Shown here: in pieces, positions 25,774-34,418 of the stretch
Layout: the number at the start of each line of letters is the position of its first letter
Numbering within the stretch: position 1 is the stretch's first letter
Source of the DNA: JAYOEY01 sp038120295
Lineage (GTDB): Bacteria > Pseudomonadota > Alphaproteobacteria > MPNO01 > UBA2964
Direction: 5' to 3'
NCBI GenBank assembly: GCA_038120295.1
Contig: JAYOLL010000001.1
Location: 186,001 to 250,000 of the forward strand
DNA length: 64,000 nucleotides
The notes under the pieces: generated by a model
Seen by the model: only the letters and a program-made list of their open reading frames with translations
The model's database searches: none
What the model was told of the DNA's origin: nothing
Position numbers and translations under genes: made by a program

Positions 25774-26688
25774 ATGGATTCACAAATTGATGCATCGAGG
25801 GACCGATCGGACAAGCTCAATGCTACTGCAAGCAGATTTCTGACAGCAGATGAGGAAAGACACCTGATCACCTGTTGGCAGGACGCGCGGGACAAACGCG
25901 CGCTCGACAGGATTGTTCGTGCCTTTGCTCCCCTGGTTGCACGGCACGCCCACGCATTACGGAAATACACCGATCAACGCGATGACCTGATTCAGGAAGG
26001 AAATATCGCTCTCATGGAAGCCATATCGCGCTTTGACTCTGAACGAGGGGCGAGATTCGGAACCTACGCCAGCTGGTGGGTGAAAGCGCGTATGCAGGAT
26101 TACGTCTTGAGCAACCGGTCGGTCGTGCGTATTCCCCGGTCGCGCGAAAAAAAGAGCCTGTTCTTCAAGATGCGGCACCTCGAGGCAAAGCAGTTTCAGA
26201 ACGGTACTGACGATCGGCAGGGAGTCGAAACTGTTTCCGCAGCACTCAATATTCCTGTCGGCGACGTCGTTCGCGTAGCAGCGCTGATGTCAGGCGATCA
26301 GGCCATGGAGGCGCCAGTTCCGGCAACCGGTATGGAGTTTGGTAGCATGCTGGCCGACCCGGCGCCCGGACCAGAAGAAACTGTTGCTGCGCGCCAAAGC
26401 ATCGACGCTTGCCGCCTCTTGCTCGGCGAGGCCATGGACGATCTATCCGACCGTGAAAGAGAGATAATCAAGGCCAGAAAACTTACGGAAGCCCCCCGGA
26501 CACTGAAGGAACTGGCCGCAGATTTCGGTGTCTCGACAGAAAGGGTTCGCCAGATCGAAGGCTCAGCCCTGATCAAGCTACGCGAAGCTATAGAGACCTC
26601 ATTCAGCTTTCCCGTAGATCTGTTGCCAGATTCCCCCTCCTTTGTAGCAACCGGAAGGTCCGGGACCGTCGGTCAGGCTCTTTATTAA
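25774..26688 (+). CDS. RpoH-family (sigma-32-like) RNA polymerase sigma factor
   Basis: A 304-residue sigma-70 group factor. The region-2 core is DDLIQEGNIALMEAISRFD and FGTYASWWVKARMQDYVL, with the region-3/RpoH-box-like EKKSLFFKMRHLEAK. Region 4.2 has a helix-turn-helix, LKELAADFGVSTERVRQIEGSALIKL. Alphaproteobacteria often have several RpoH-like factors; the divergent box and the Ala/Pro-rich linker suggest a specialised paralogue rather than the main heat-shock sigma. It stands alone between the fasciclin and cupin genes. The 113-bp upstream gap has no recognised promoter. Confidence 0.9.
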   Translation: MDSQIDASRDRSDKLNATASRFLTADEERHLITCWQDARDKRALDRIVRAFAPLVARHAHALRKYTDQRDDLIQEGNIALMEAISRFDSERGARFGTYASWWVKARMQDYVLSNRSVVRIPRSREKKSLFFKMRHLEAKQFQNGTDDRQGVETVSAALNIPVGDVVRVAALMSGDQAMEAPVPATGMEFGSMLADPAPGPEETVAARQSIDACRLLLGEAMDDLSDREREIIKARKLTEAPRTLKELAADFGVSTERVRQIEGSALIKLREAIETSFSFPVDLLPDSPSFVATGRSGTVGQALY

Positions 26689-26710
26689 GCGGTGCTGGAG
26701 GTGATTGATG

Positions 26711-27286
26711 TCACCGCTCGCCTTCGCCGTCTATCAGGATAAACGCCATGGTGCAGTATTCGTCTCCGCGGTTTACCCAGGCGTGGTTGGTGCCGCGCTG
26801 GACCATCACGTCGCCGGGCTTCATCACTACTTCGCTATCGTCGAGCAGCATGGTCATCTCGCCCGACAGGCAGATCGCGTAATCGACCGTGTCGGTACGG
26901 TGCATGAAGGAATGGCGGTTCGCCTGCGTTTCGTTGGCATTGTCTTCGTGCTGCAGCGCGCCGTCGGCGCCGTATTCCTCGAACGCCTTTTTCGCGGTTT
27001 CCTCGTCGACCGTGCCGACTTGGTTTTCCGGCGGGAACTCGATCAGGCGGAAAGTCGTGCCGTTGGTTGGCGGCGGCAGAGGAAGGTCCACGCTGGTCTC
27101 TTCCTCCGGTCCGTCATAGCGCGCAGGTGCGGATTTGGTGGTCCACATATTGTGAAAGATCACGCCCGGACGGTTGGGGGTGGTCTTGACTCCCGGCGTC
27201 GGGCCGTCCGCGATGACGATCGCCTTTCCGCTGGAATCGTGTCCGGTAACGATACGGCGAATGCCGACAGGCTGTTTCTCGGTCAT
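26711..27286 (-). CDS. Cupin-domain protein
   Basis: A 191-residue protein with a C-terminal single cupin (VDYAICLSGEMTMLLDDSEVVMKPGDVMVQRGTNHAWVNRG) and an N-terminal beta-rich part. The cupin motif 2 PGDVMVQRGTNHAW is complete, with a metal-ligand histidine; motif 1 is weaker (HRTDTVDYAICLSGE). The protein could be a metal-dependent dioxygenase, isomerase or sensor. It is followed, in the minus direction, by nothing else, and lies 17 nt downstream of the enol-lactonase-like gene. Substrate unknown. Confidence 0.78.
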   Translation of the reverse strand: MTEKQPVGIRRIVTGHDSSGKAIVIADGPTPGVKTTPNRPGVIFHNMWTTKSAPARYDGPEEETSVDLPLPPPTNGTTFRLIEFPPENQVGTVDEETAKKAFEEYGADGALQHEDNANETQANRHSFMHRTDTVDYAICLSGEMTMLLDDSEVVMKPGDVMVQRGTNHAWVNRGDEYCTMAFILIDGEGER

Positions 27287-27303
27287 TGAATAATCTCCTG
27301 GTT

Positions 27304-28101
27304 TTAAAGACGGTTCAGGAAGCCCAGCAGGGCCTGATTGAAATCGGCCGGGTTCTCCATGTTGGAAATATGCCCGGCTCCGGGCACGACATGCAGCTCC
27401 GAGCCGGAAACCGCCTGCTGCATCGGGCCCATCGTGTCGGCATTGGCTGCCGGGTCGAATTCACCGCAGATGAACTGGGTCGGTACCCGGATGCGGTCGA
27501 GGCGTGCCTTGTAGTTGATGTCCTGCAGCGCATTCGAACAGCCGATGAACCCGTCGAGCGAGGTCGTGGCGATCATGCCCTTGATCTTTTCCATCACGGG
27601 CGCATTGGCCGGGTCCGTGTGAAATTTTTCCGTAAACCAGCGATTGGCCGTTGGCTCAGCCATGCCGTCCATGCCGACTTCTTTCGCCATGGCGATGCGG
27701 TCGTCCCAGGCGGCGGTGAAATCGGGCAGGGACTCGCAGCGCAGGTCGCAGCCGATATAGGCCGCCAGTCGGTCTTCGTAATCGATGGCGAGGCCGAGAC
27801 CGGTCGTGCCGCCCATCGACAGGCCGCAGAACACGCTGCGCCGTACGCCGAGCTCATCCCAGATCGCGACGACATCGGCGGCCAGTTGATCGAACGAATA
27901 AGGGGGCGTCGTCGCCTGGGTCTTTCCGTGGCCGCGCTGGTCGTAGCGAAGCACGCGCCAGTTATCCGACAGCAGCGCCGCCTGTTCGTCCCACATGGTG
28001 ATGTTGGTGGCGAGCGAGTTGGAAAAGGTGATCCACGGCGCGCCTTCCGGTCCGTCGACTTCGCAATTGAAAGTGATGCCGTTCGCGGCAACGGTCGGCA
28101 T
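27304..28101 (-). CDS. Alpha/beta hydrolase, 3-oxoadipate enol-lactonase-like
   Basis: A 265-residue hydrolase of the PcaD type. The catalytic triad can be placed at the GLSMGG nucleophile (about Ser99), the aspartate in FICGEFDPAANAD and the histidine in GAGHISNMENP. The N-terminal sequence PWITFSNSLATNITMWDEQAALL matches enol-lactonase and related esterases. In the beta-ketoadipate pathway it hydrolyses 3-oxoadipate enol-lactone, but no other pca gene is next to it. It is probably the first gene of an operon with the cupin. Confidence 0.85.
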   Translation of the reverse strand: MPTVAANGITFNCEVDGPEGAPWITFSNSLATNITMWDEQAALLSDNWRVLRYDQRGHGKTQATTPPYSFDQLAADVVAIWDELGVRRSVFCGLSMGGTTGLGLAIDYEDRLAAYIGCDLRCESLPDFTAAWDDRIAMAKEVGMDGMAEPTANRWFTEKFHTDPANAPVMEKIKGMIATTSLDGFIGCSNALQDINYKARLDRIRVPTQFICGEFDPAANADTMGPMQQAVSGSELHVVPGAGHISNMENPADFNQALLGFLNRL

Positions 28102-28253
28102 GGCAAGCCCCCCGGCTGTTATCGATAGGGGACCTGATACGGTTTTTGCCGCAGGCGGTCAACGGAGGCAGCGGCGGGATAATATGCGCCCTATCCGACC
28201 GGATGCCGGGTTCCTATGATGGTTTGCAATAAAAGAGGTAACGGGAGGCGCCG

Positions 28254-29117
28254 ATGAACGCTGACAGGAAAAAACGACTAATGCTCAAGGACGCGCTAGC
28301 GGCGCCTGACATTGCTCTGGCGCCAGCATGCGCCGATGTGTCGACGGCGCGTCTGGTGGAGCGTATGGGGATCGCAGCCATCCACGGTTCCGGCAGCACG
28401 ATGCACCGCACGGCGGGCTACGCCGATGCCGGATACCTGACGATGACCGAAATGGCCAACCGCATCCGTTCGCTCAACGAGGGGATCGGCATCCCCGTTA
28501 TCGCCGACGCCGATACCGGGTTCGGCGGTCCCTCGAATGTGGTCCGGATGGTCAGGGAGTACGAGCGCGCCGGCGCGGCGGCGATCCATATCGAGGATCA
28601 GCTGACGCCCAAGCGGCCGACCCATGCCGGCTTCGACGGTAATTTCGTCTCCCGGGCCGAAATGGTGGACAAGATCCGCGCCGCCGTCGATACGCGCGAG
28701 GACGAGAACCTGCTGATCATCTCGCGCTGCGATGTCGACGACTGGGACGAAAAGCTGGAACGGCTCGTCGCCTGCCGAGATGCCGGCGCCGATTGCGGCT
28801 GGATTGCGGCGCACGATCCGGAAAGGATCCGGGAAATCGTCGACGCGTGCGGCACGCCCTGTATCGGCGTGCTGCAGCCTTCCATGAGCGCCCAGGAATT
28901 CCAGGCCGCCGGCGCCGCGCTGGCGCTTATTCCCACCGCGCTGGAAATCGCCGCCCTGTGCGCGCAGATGGCGGTGCTGGAGTCGTTGAAGGCGACGGGA
29001 ACCTTCGCCGAATGCCTCAACGGCCTGCCGAACATAGACGAGATGCGACCCTTCTATACCCAGCAGGGCACCGAGGAGCTGAAACGCGTCGAGGCGAAAT
29101 ATAACGGGGAGGGGTAG
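28254..29117 (+). CDS. Isocitrate lyase/PEP mutase family protein lacking the catalytic cysteine
   Basis: A 287-residue TIM-barrel lyase. It has the family markers DADTGFGG (metal-binding) and AAIHIEDQLTPKRPTHAG. The loop normally holding the catalytic KKCGH/KRCGH cysteine reads KRPTH, so the protein is unlikely to be an isocitrate or methylisocitrate lyase. It is more like oxaloacetate decarboxylase- or phosphonomutase-type members. Compare the neighbour at 30111, which keeps the KRCGH motif. The start has a GGGAGGCG site. It may serve a C4-dicarboxylate pathway. Actual substrate unknown. Confidence 0.8.
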   Translation: MNADRKKRLMLKDALAAPDIALAPACADVSTARLVERMGIAAIHGSGSTMHRTAGYADAGYLTMTEMANRIRSLNEGIGIPVIADADTGFGGPSNVVRMVREYERAGAAAIHIEDQLTPKRPTHAGFDGNFVSRAEMVDKIRAAVDTREDENLLIISRCDVDDWDEKLERLVACRDAGADCGWIAAHDPERIREIVDACGTPCIGVLQPSMSAQEFQAAGAALALIPTALEIAALCAQMAVLESLKATGTFAECLNGLPNIDEMRPFYTQQGTEELKRVEAKYNGEG

Positions 29118-29124
29118 TCTAGCC

Positions 29125-30018
29125 CTACGGTCTGAACAATATTCGGGCGGCAGTTGCCGCCATGCGCCTGTTGCTGTGCCCGACTCCAGGAACGGATTCC
29201 AGCCTCCATCCGAACTCAAAACGGTTCATGCGGGCAAACTCCTGAGACACTGAGAAAAAATTTCTGGCGCGTTCAAGGCGGTGACTTCCCTGCTTCCGGG
29301 TGTTGCTGTTCTGCCGCAGAGATTTCGCATACGGGTCGTTGTCGTTTTCGCCGATAAGGATTGTCAGGTCGGTTCCGAATACCGACCGCCAGTCGATCTG
29401 GTCTTTCTTTAGCAGTCCCGTGCCGTACGGGTAGTTCCGGTCTTCGTCCGGCCACAGATAGTATCCCGCGTTTGCGGCGACCGCGCGGATGATCCGCTTC
29501 CCGCCGGTAAGCATGACGTAGCGGTGTACGAACTGTGCGCCGGCAGAGTGGCCGTACAGATAGAATTTTTCGCCGTTTGCGCCTGTGGCTGCGGCCGCGA
29601 TGGCGACGGCTTCTTCCATTGCACTGAAGCTCCAAACAGCCCGTGGCTTCTGTACGTTGCGGCTTTTCGTCAGGACATTGCCCCAGTTGTAGTGGCGGCC
29701 GGACGGCCAGTCCTGTCTGGCGAATTCCGGCACGAGCAGAATGACGCCCTGCGCGTTTGTGAACGGTTTCCAGACATCAAGATAATTTCCTGCCGTTCGG
29801 CTCTTGCCGTGCATGACCACAAGAATTCGGGAGTCGTCCGACCGCGCATCGGGAATATGGATATGCGCCCGGACGGTTCGCCGCCGCTCGACATCGTCTA
29901 TTTCGAATGTCTTCGTAATGGTTTCGCCGGCTTGAGATAAAGATAAGCTGCTCAGGGCAACAAAGGCCGCTACAGCGGACGCGGCCCACCGCGCCGGAAA
30001 TCTTTTTCGATATGGCAT
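29125..30018 (-). CDS. Secreted alpha/beta hydrolase (poly(3-hydroxybutyrate) depolymerase-like)
   Basis: A 297-residue protein with a signal peptide (about 1-30, ending SQAG) and the lipase-box nucleophile YGHSAGAQFVHRY (about Ser156). The PDARSDDSRILVVMHGKSRTAGNYLDVW stretch resembles the N-terminal half of PHB depolymerases and feruloyl esterases. A conserved acid is likely in ILIGENDNDP, and a histidine in VPGVGHSNRR. Its placement between two lyase-family genes does not indicate the substrate. It converges with the upstream isocitrate-lyase-family gene by seven bases. Confidence 0.75.
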   Translation of the reverse strand: MPYRKRFPARWAASAVAAFVALSSLSLSQAGETITKTFEIDDVERRRTVRAHIHIPDARSDDSRILVVMHGKSRTAGNYLDVWKPFTNAQGVILLVPEFARQDWPSGRHYNWGNVLTKSRNVQKPRAVWSFSAMEEAVAIAAAATGANGEKFYLYGHSAGAQFVHRYVMLTGGKRIIRAVAANAGYYLWPDEDRNYPYGTGLLKKDQIDWRSVFGTDLTILIGENDNDPYAKSLRQNSNTRKQGSHRLERARNFFSVSQEFARMNRFEFGWRLESVPGVGHSNRRMAATAARILFRP

Positions 30019-30110
30019 CCGAAAGAGGCCTCTCCTGTCGACTGTCCGACCCTACCACCAGGAAGGGGCGGGACGTATGATGAAAGCAACAACAGCTGAG
30101 GGAGTCATTC

Positions 30111-31067
30111 ATGCCCCGCAAAAACATGGGGAAGGCGTTCCGCGATCTGCTGGCGCAGGAGCGGATCATCGTCAAGCCGGGCGCCTATGACGCGCTGAGT
30201 GCGAAGATGATCGAGGCCGCCGGGTTCGAAAGCTGCGGCGTATCGGGCTACGCCGTGTCGGCAACGCTGCTGGGCAAGCCGGATTGCGGGCTGGTCACGC
30301 TTGATGAGATGGTAATGGTGTCGCGCTACGTGCAGGCGGCGGTCGATATTCCGGCCATCGCGGATGCCGATACCGGCCACGGCAATGCCATCAACGCGAT
30401 GCGTACGGTCGAGGATTTCATCCGCGCCGGCGTCGGCGGCATCCATATCGAGGACCAGGTCGCGCCCAAGCGCTGCGGCCATGTCGCCGGCAAGCAGATT
30501 ATCCCGGTCGAGGAAGCTGCCGGAAAATATCGTGCGGCCGCGAAGGTTCGTGATGAGCTCGACCCCGATTTCGTGCTGATCGCCCGGACGGATGCGCGTG
30601 GCGTTGCCGGCGGATCGGTGGATGCCGTGGTGGAACGGGCGAAGGCCTATCTCGATGCCGGGGTCGACATGATCTTTCCGGAAGGGCTGACTACGAAGGA
30701 CGAACTGGCCGAGGTGTGCGACCGGGTCGATGCGCCGATCCATTACAATCGTACAGGCGTCTCGCCCATGCTGACGCTGGAAGAACTGGACGAGCTGGGC
30801 GTCGCCATGGTGTCCAACGCGACCGGGACGCTGCGCTCGGCGGCGCGCGCCATGTGGGACTACATGCACCGGTTCCGGGACGAGGATGTCGCCTGGCAGA
30901 AGGCGTTTCTCGCCGAGGTAAAGGATCACCCGATTGGCGATTTCCATGGTTTCATGGGTTTCGATACGCTGCGGGAGCTGGAGGAACAGTTTCTGCCGGC
31001 CGAGGAAATCGTCGCCAAGTACGAAGGTTCGGTCGGTTACCAGCCGCCGACGGATCAGGAAAAATAG
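30111..31067 (+). CDS. Isocitrate lyase/PEP mutase family lyase (methylisocitrate/dimethylmalate lyase-like)
   Basis: A 318-residue TIM-barrel enzyme with the complete catalytic loop APKRCGHVAGK, and DADTGHGNAINAMRTVEDFIRAGVGGIHIEDQ upstream. The KRCGH cysteine, absent in the paralogue at 28254, indicates a 2-alkylmalate or methylisocitrate-type carbon-carbon lyase. The gene precedes an aconitase-family heterodimer by 12 nt (31080 and 32351). This trio matches the pairing of 2,3-dimethylmalate lyase with dimethylmaleate hydratase in nicotinate fermentation. An alternative is the 2-methylcitrate cycle, but no prpC or prpD is present here. Confidence 0.85.
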   Translation: MPRKNMGKAFRDLLAQERIIVKPGAYDALSAKMIEAAGFESCGVSGYAVSATLLGKPDCGLVTLDEMVMVSRYVQAAVDIPAIADADTGHGNAINAMRTVEDFIRAGVGGIHIEDQVAPKRCGHVAGKQIIPVEEAAGKYRAAAKVRDELDPDFVLIARTDARGVAGGSVDAVVERAKAYLDAGVDMIFPEGLTTKDELAEVCDRVDAPIHYNRTGVSPMLTLEELDELGVAMVSNATGTLRSAARAMWDYMHRFRDEDVAWQKAFLAEVKDHPIGDFHGFMGFDTLRELEEQFLPAEEIVAKYEGSVGYQPPTDQEK

Positions 31068-31079
31068 GGGAGACCGACC

Positions 31080-32354
31080 ATGCCGGGCATGACGGCCATA
31101 GAGAAGATTCTCGCCCGCAATGCTGGGCTCGACCGCGTCGGACCCGGCGATCTCGCCGTGGTCAAGGTGGGCTGTGCGGTGCTTTACGACAACAACCTTA
31201 TCCCCGCGAACTGGCGCAAGCTGACAAGCGTGTACGACCCCGACCGTATCGTGGTGGTGTTCGACCACCGCGTGCCGGCCAAGGATGTGATTACCGCCAC
31301 GGCGCAGAAAACAGGGCGGGAGTTCGTCGCGCAGTTCGGCATTAAGCGGTTTCATGATGTCGGCCCGAACCAGGGGATCTGCCATGTGCTGGTGGCTGAT
31401 CACGGCTACGCCATTCCTGGCGAGGTGCTGGTCTGCGGCGACTCGCACACCTGTTCCGCCGGCGTGTTCAATTGCGCCGCGCGGGGCACCGGCTCGCCCG
31501 ACATGCTGTACGCCGCCGCAAAGGGCGAGACCTGGTTCCGGGTCGGCGAAACAGTGCGCTACGAGCTCGAAGGCGAACTCCAGGAGGATGTCTCGACCAA
31601 GGATGTGTTTCTCCATATCGCCGATAAATTTGGCGATCATGCGACGATGAACGTCGAATATGGCGGACCGGCGCTGGCGAACCTGTCGATCAACGCACGG
31701 CGAACGCTGTCGACCATGTCGGCGGAGCTGTCGGCGGAGTTTGCGACGTTCGAGCCGGACGATGTCATGCTCGACTATGTGCGGGAGCGAAATCCGGGTC
31801 TTGAGTTCGAGGCGCAATATTCCGATGCGGACGCGGCCTACGCTGCTGTGCGGACCGTCGACCTCTCTGCCATCGAGCCGCAGGTGGCGCTGCCGGATTC
31901 GGTGCTCAACAATTCTCAGCCTGTCGGCGCTGTCGCGGGTACGAAGATCGATCAGGCCTTTATCGGTTCCTGCGCCAACGGCACGCTCGACGATCTGGCC
32001 GTCGCAGCGAAAGTCCTGAAAGGTCGACAGGTGGCCGACAGTGTGCGGCTGATCGTGACGCCGGGCTCGCAGAACATCTATCGGGACGCGCTTCGGGCCG
32101 GCTATATCGAGACGCTGATGGATGCTGGCGCGGTCGTTACGAATTCGACCTGCGGTGCGTGCGGCGGCGGCAATCTTGGCATCCTTGCGCCGGGGGAGAC
32201 CTGTATCACGGCGAGCACCCGCAACTTCAAGGGACGCATGGGCTCGGCGGAAGCGCGCATCTTCATGGCCTCGCCCGCCACCGTTGCGGCCTCCGCTGTC
32301 GAAGGGACGATCGCCGATCCCCGCGAGGTGCTGGCGAAAGGAGCCGCATCATGA
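31080..32354 (+). CDS. Aconitase-superfamily hydratase, large subunit (LeuC-like)
   Basis: A 424-residue protein with HRVPAKDV, the GDSHTCSAGVFNCAARGTGSPDM region and two iron-sulfur ligand areas, FIGSCANG and NSTCGACGGGNLGILAPGE. The cysteines of these motifs bind the labile [4Fe-4S] cluster. The length matches the LeuC/HacA-type large subunit (about 420), not full-length aconitase. Only aconitase-family hydro-lyases such as isopropylmalate isomerase or dimethylmaleate hydratase have this layout. It is 12 nt downstream of the lyase gene and overlaps the small-subunit gene by four bases (ATGA). Confidence 0.92.
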   Translation: MPGMTAIEKILARNAGLDRVGPGDLAVVKVGCAVLYDNNLIPANWRKLTSVYDPDRIVVVFDHRVPAKDVITATAQKTGREFVAQFGIKRFHDVGPNQGICHVLVADHGYAIPGEVLVCGDSHTCSAGVFNCAARGTGSPDMLYAAAKGETWFRVGETVRYELEGELQEDVSTKDVFLHIADKFGDHATMNVEYGGPALANLSINARRTLSTMSAELSAEFATFEPDDVMLDYVRERNPGLEFEAQYSDADAAYAAVRTVDLSAIEPQVALPDSVLNNSQPVGAVAGTKIDQAFIGSCANGTLDDLAVAAKVLKGRQVADSVRLIVTPGSQNIYRDALRAGYIETLMDAGAVVTNSTCGACGGGNLGILAPGETCITASTRNFKGRMGSAEARIFMASPATVAASAVEGTIADPREVLAKGAAS

Positions 32355-32866
32355 TCCTGCCCGGTAGGACCTGTATCGGCAAGACCTGGATATTCGGCGA
32401 CAACATCAACACCGACCTGATCCTTCCCGGCCGCGCACAGTGGTTCACAGAAGAAGAACAACTGGCCTGCGTTTTTGAGGCCAACCGCCCCGGATGGATC
32501 GACGAGATCGCGCCCGGTGAGATCATTATCGGCGGGCAGAATTTCGGCATGGGCTCAAGTCGCCCGGCGGCGCGGTCGCTGCGCAACCTGAAGCTCGGCT
32601 GCCTGGTCGCGGAGTCGATTAACGGGCTGTTCTTTCGCAACTGCGTCAACTGGGGCTTCCGGGCGCTCGAATGTCCGGGCGTGTCAGAGGCGTTCGAGGA
32701 AGGCGATGTCGCGGAGGTGTCGTTCGAGGATTTCACCGTGCGCAACCAGCGGACGGGCGCGACGCTTCAGTCCGCCGCCGTGCCTGCGACGCTGCTTGCC
32801 ACCATGGAAGCCGGCGGCGTACTGCCGCTGCTTGAGAAGGAAGGCCTGATCGAGGCGACGGAATAG
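32351..32866 (+). CDS. Aconitase-superfamily hydratase, small subunit (LeuD-like)
   Basis: A 171-residue swivelling domain. It carries GDNINTDLILPGRAQWF, the GGQNFGMGSSRPAARSLRNLKLGC element (substrate-binding GSSR) and NCVNWGFRALEC. The start codon is the ATG overlapping the large-subunit stop by four bases. Together the two make an alpha-beta hydratase of the isopropylmalate-isomerase type. The locus is next to a lyase gene, not leuB or leuA, so leucine synthesis is less likely than degradation of a branched hydroxydicarboxylate. Confidence 0.92.
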   Translation: MILPGRTCIGKTWIFGDNINTDLILPGRAQWFTEEEQLACVFEANRPGWIDEIAPGEIIIGGQNFGMGSSRPAARSLRNLKLGCLVAESINGLFFRNCVNWGFRALECPGVSEAFEEGDVAEVSFEDFTVRNQRTGATLQSAAVPATLLATMEAGGVLPLLEKEGLIEATE

Positions 32867-34297
32867 CTACTCCGCTGCCGCGGCACCGACTTTTCCGCTC
32901 ATATATTTCGCGACCTCGTCCTCGACTACGGTGCCTTTGAAGAAGTCCGGATTCATACCGGCATGCATCGAAACGACATTGCCGAAGGTAAACTCGCGGA
33001 AATCGTCGTCGTCCATAAAGCCGTCCTCGACCATTTCATAGGCCTCGACCATCACTTTCGACATATCCGGCACGTCCCAGTGGCCGATGTCGGAGCCGAG
33101 GAAAGCATTCAGCTTCAGCCCGTAATGGTTGATTCTGGGGTCGAAGGCGAGGGCATTGAGACTGTCATCCGCCTCGCAGCCGAAATAGAAGTTGCGCTGG
33201 AAAATATCGCGGATGTCCTCTCCCTTCGTGATTCCGCTTTCACGAAAATCGTCGACCTCTTCGGCGGGTACGAAGAGTTGCGTGGCTGACGGCTGGTGCG
33301 GCGCTTCGCGAATGCGTTCGGGCGTCAGGTAGTCGTTGCCGTACTTGTCGAACATCTCGACCATCAGGTCGATATTAAGCGCCGACGGGTCGAGATTGCG
33401 CTTTTCGAAATATTCGAACAGCGAGTTGTAAAGGGCTGCCGCCCAGCCGGGCCCGCCTTCGAGGAAGGCGTATTTGAGCGTCGGGAAACGTTTCGGTACG
33501 CCGCCCATGAACAGCGAACGGCAAAAAAACTCCGATCCCTTGGCGAAGCTGCCAAGCGAGTTGTGCACGTAGTTGGTGGGCGAGTTGTTGAGCGATCCGC
33601 GGCCACGCGACGAATTGTGGCAACTCGGTGCAACCTCGAGTTCTACGCATCTGGCCCATACCTTGTCGTATCTGTCGCCGACATCGATGGCGGGCGAGAT
33701 TGGTGCGGTAGAATACTGCGCGAGGTGCGGCGCTTCCTTCACCACGTCCGGATGCGGCAGATGGATCTGGGTGTTCATGACGATAGCTTTGAGACCCAGC
33801 TCGTTGACCACGAATTCGAGCTCCGCCACGACTTCGTCGGGGTCGTGCATAGGGATCAGCGCGACCGGCGTCAGCCTGTCTTCAAGTCCTCTGAACATGT
33901 CGGCATAGAGCATGTTCATGGCGCGATAGATAACGGGACGCATCTCGTCGTCGCCCTCGCGCATCACGGTCAACGCGTAGGTGCCGTATACGACACCAAA
34001 ATCGATGCCTGCCTCGTCGAGTCGTTCGTAATAGAGCTTCGGCAGCATGGCGGTCGCGCGATCAATGCTCATGTCGCCGGAAAGCCCCACCCAGACCGCG
34101 CGCCGTCCGCGCGTCTGGTTGTCGTGAATCAGGTGCTGCTCGTATCGCTTCGCCATATCGGAACCGCCGACCTTTTTGACGAAATCGAGTATCGCGAAGC
34201 TCGCCTCGATCATGTGCCCGTCGGCATCCACTACCGGATGGTTCAGCTTTTTACGAATGTCCGCGCCCTTGAGCTTGCTGTCGTGATGTCCCGTCAT
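32867..34297 (-). CDS. Amidohydrolase family protein
   Basis: A 476-residue TIM-barrel protein starting MTGHHDSKLKGADIRKKLNHPVVDADGHMIEAS. The DxDGH stretch near residue 24 is the metal-binding HxH-type signature of amidohydrolase-2 members (ACMS decarboxylase-like, DADGH variant). Other features are the LGSDIGHWDVPDMSKVM motif near the C-terminus, the metal-binding aspartate region, and WARCVELEVAPSCHNSSRG. The ATG at 34297 is chosen over a longer frame. It ends directly against the LeuD-like stop and diverges from the UbiD gene. The activity is likely decarboxylation or hydrolysis of an unknown acid. Confidence 0.85.
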   Translation of the reverse strand: MTGHHDSKLKGADIRKKLNHPVVDADGHMIEASFAILDFVKKVGGSDMAKRYEQHLIHDNQTRGRRAVWVGLSGDMSIDRATAMLPKLYYERLDEAGIDFGVVYGTYALTVMREGDDEMRPVIYRAMNMLYADMFRGLEDRLTPVALIPMHDPDEVVAELEFVVNELGLKAIVMNTQIHLPHPDVVKEAPHLAQYSTAPISPAIDVGDRYDKVWARCVELEVAPSCHNSSRGRGSLNNSPTNYVHNSLGSFAKGSEFFCRSLFMGGVPKRFPTLKYAFLEGGPGWAAALYNSLFEYFEKRNLDPSALNIDLMVEMFDKYGNDYLTPERIREAPHQPSATQLFVPAEEVDDFRESGITKGEDIRDIFQRNFYFGCEADDSLNALAFDPRINHYGLKLNAFLGSDIGHWDVPDMSKVMVEAYEMVEDGFMDDDDFREFTFGNVVSMHAGMNPDFFKGTVVEDEVAKYMSGKVGAAAAE

Positions 34298-34418
34298 GGC
34301 TCTGATCCCCTGTCTTGCCGTCCGCAAAAAGCTTAGTCCCGAAAGGGAGATTTGCGAAGGCTGCCCTGTACCGTTTTTCCTGCCTGGGATACGCTTGCGG
34401 AAACACAGGGAGTCTCCT

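Noticed and set aside
30105..31817. A 570-codon minus-strand open frame
   Set aside because: It is antisense to the lyase and LeuC-like genes, whose products are strongly recognisable.
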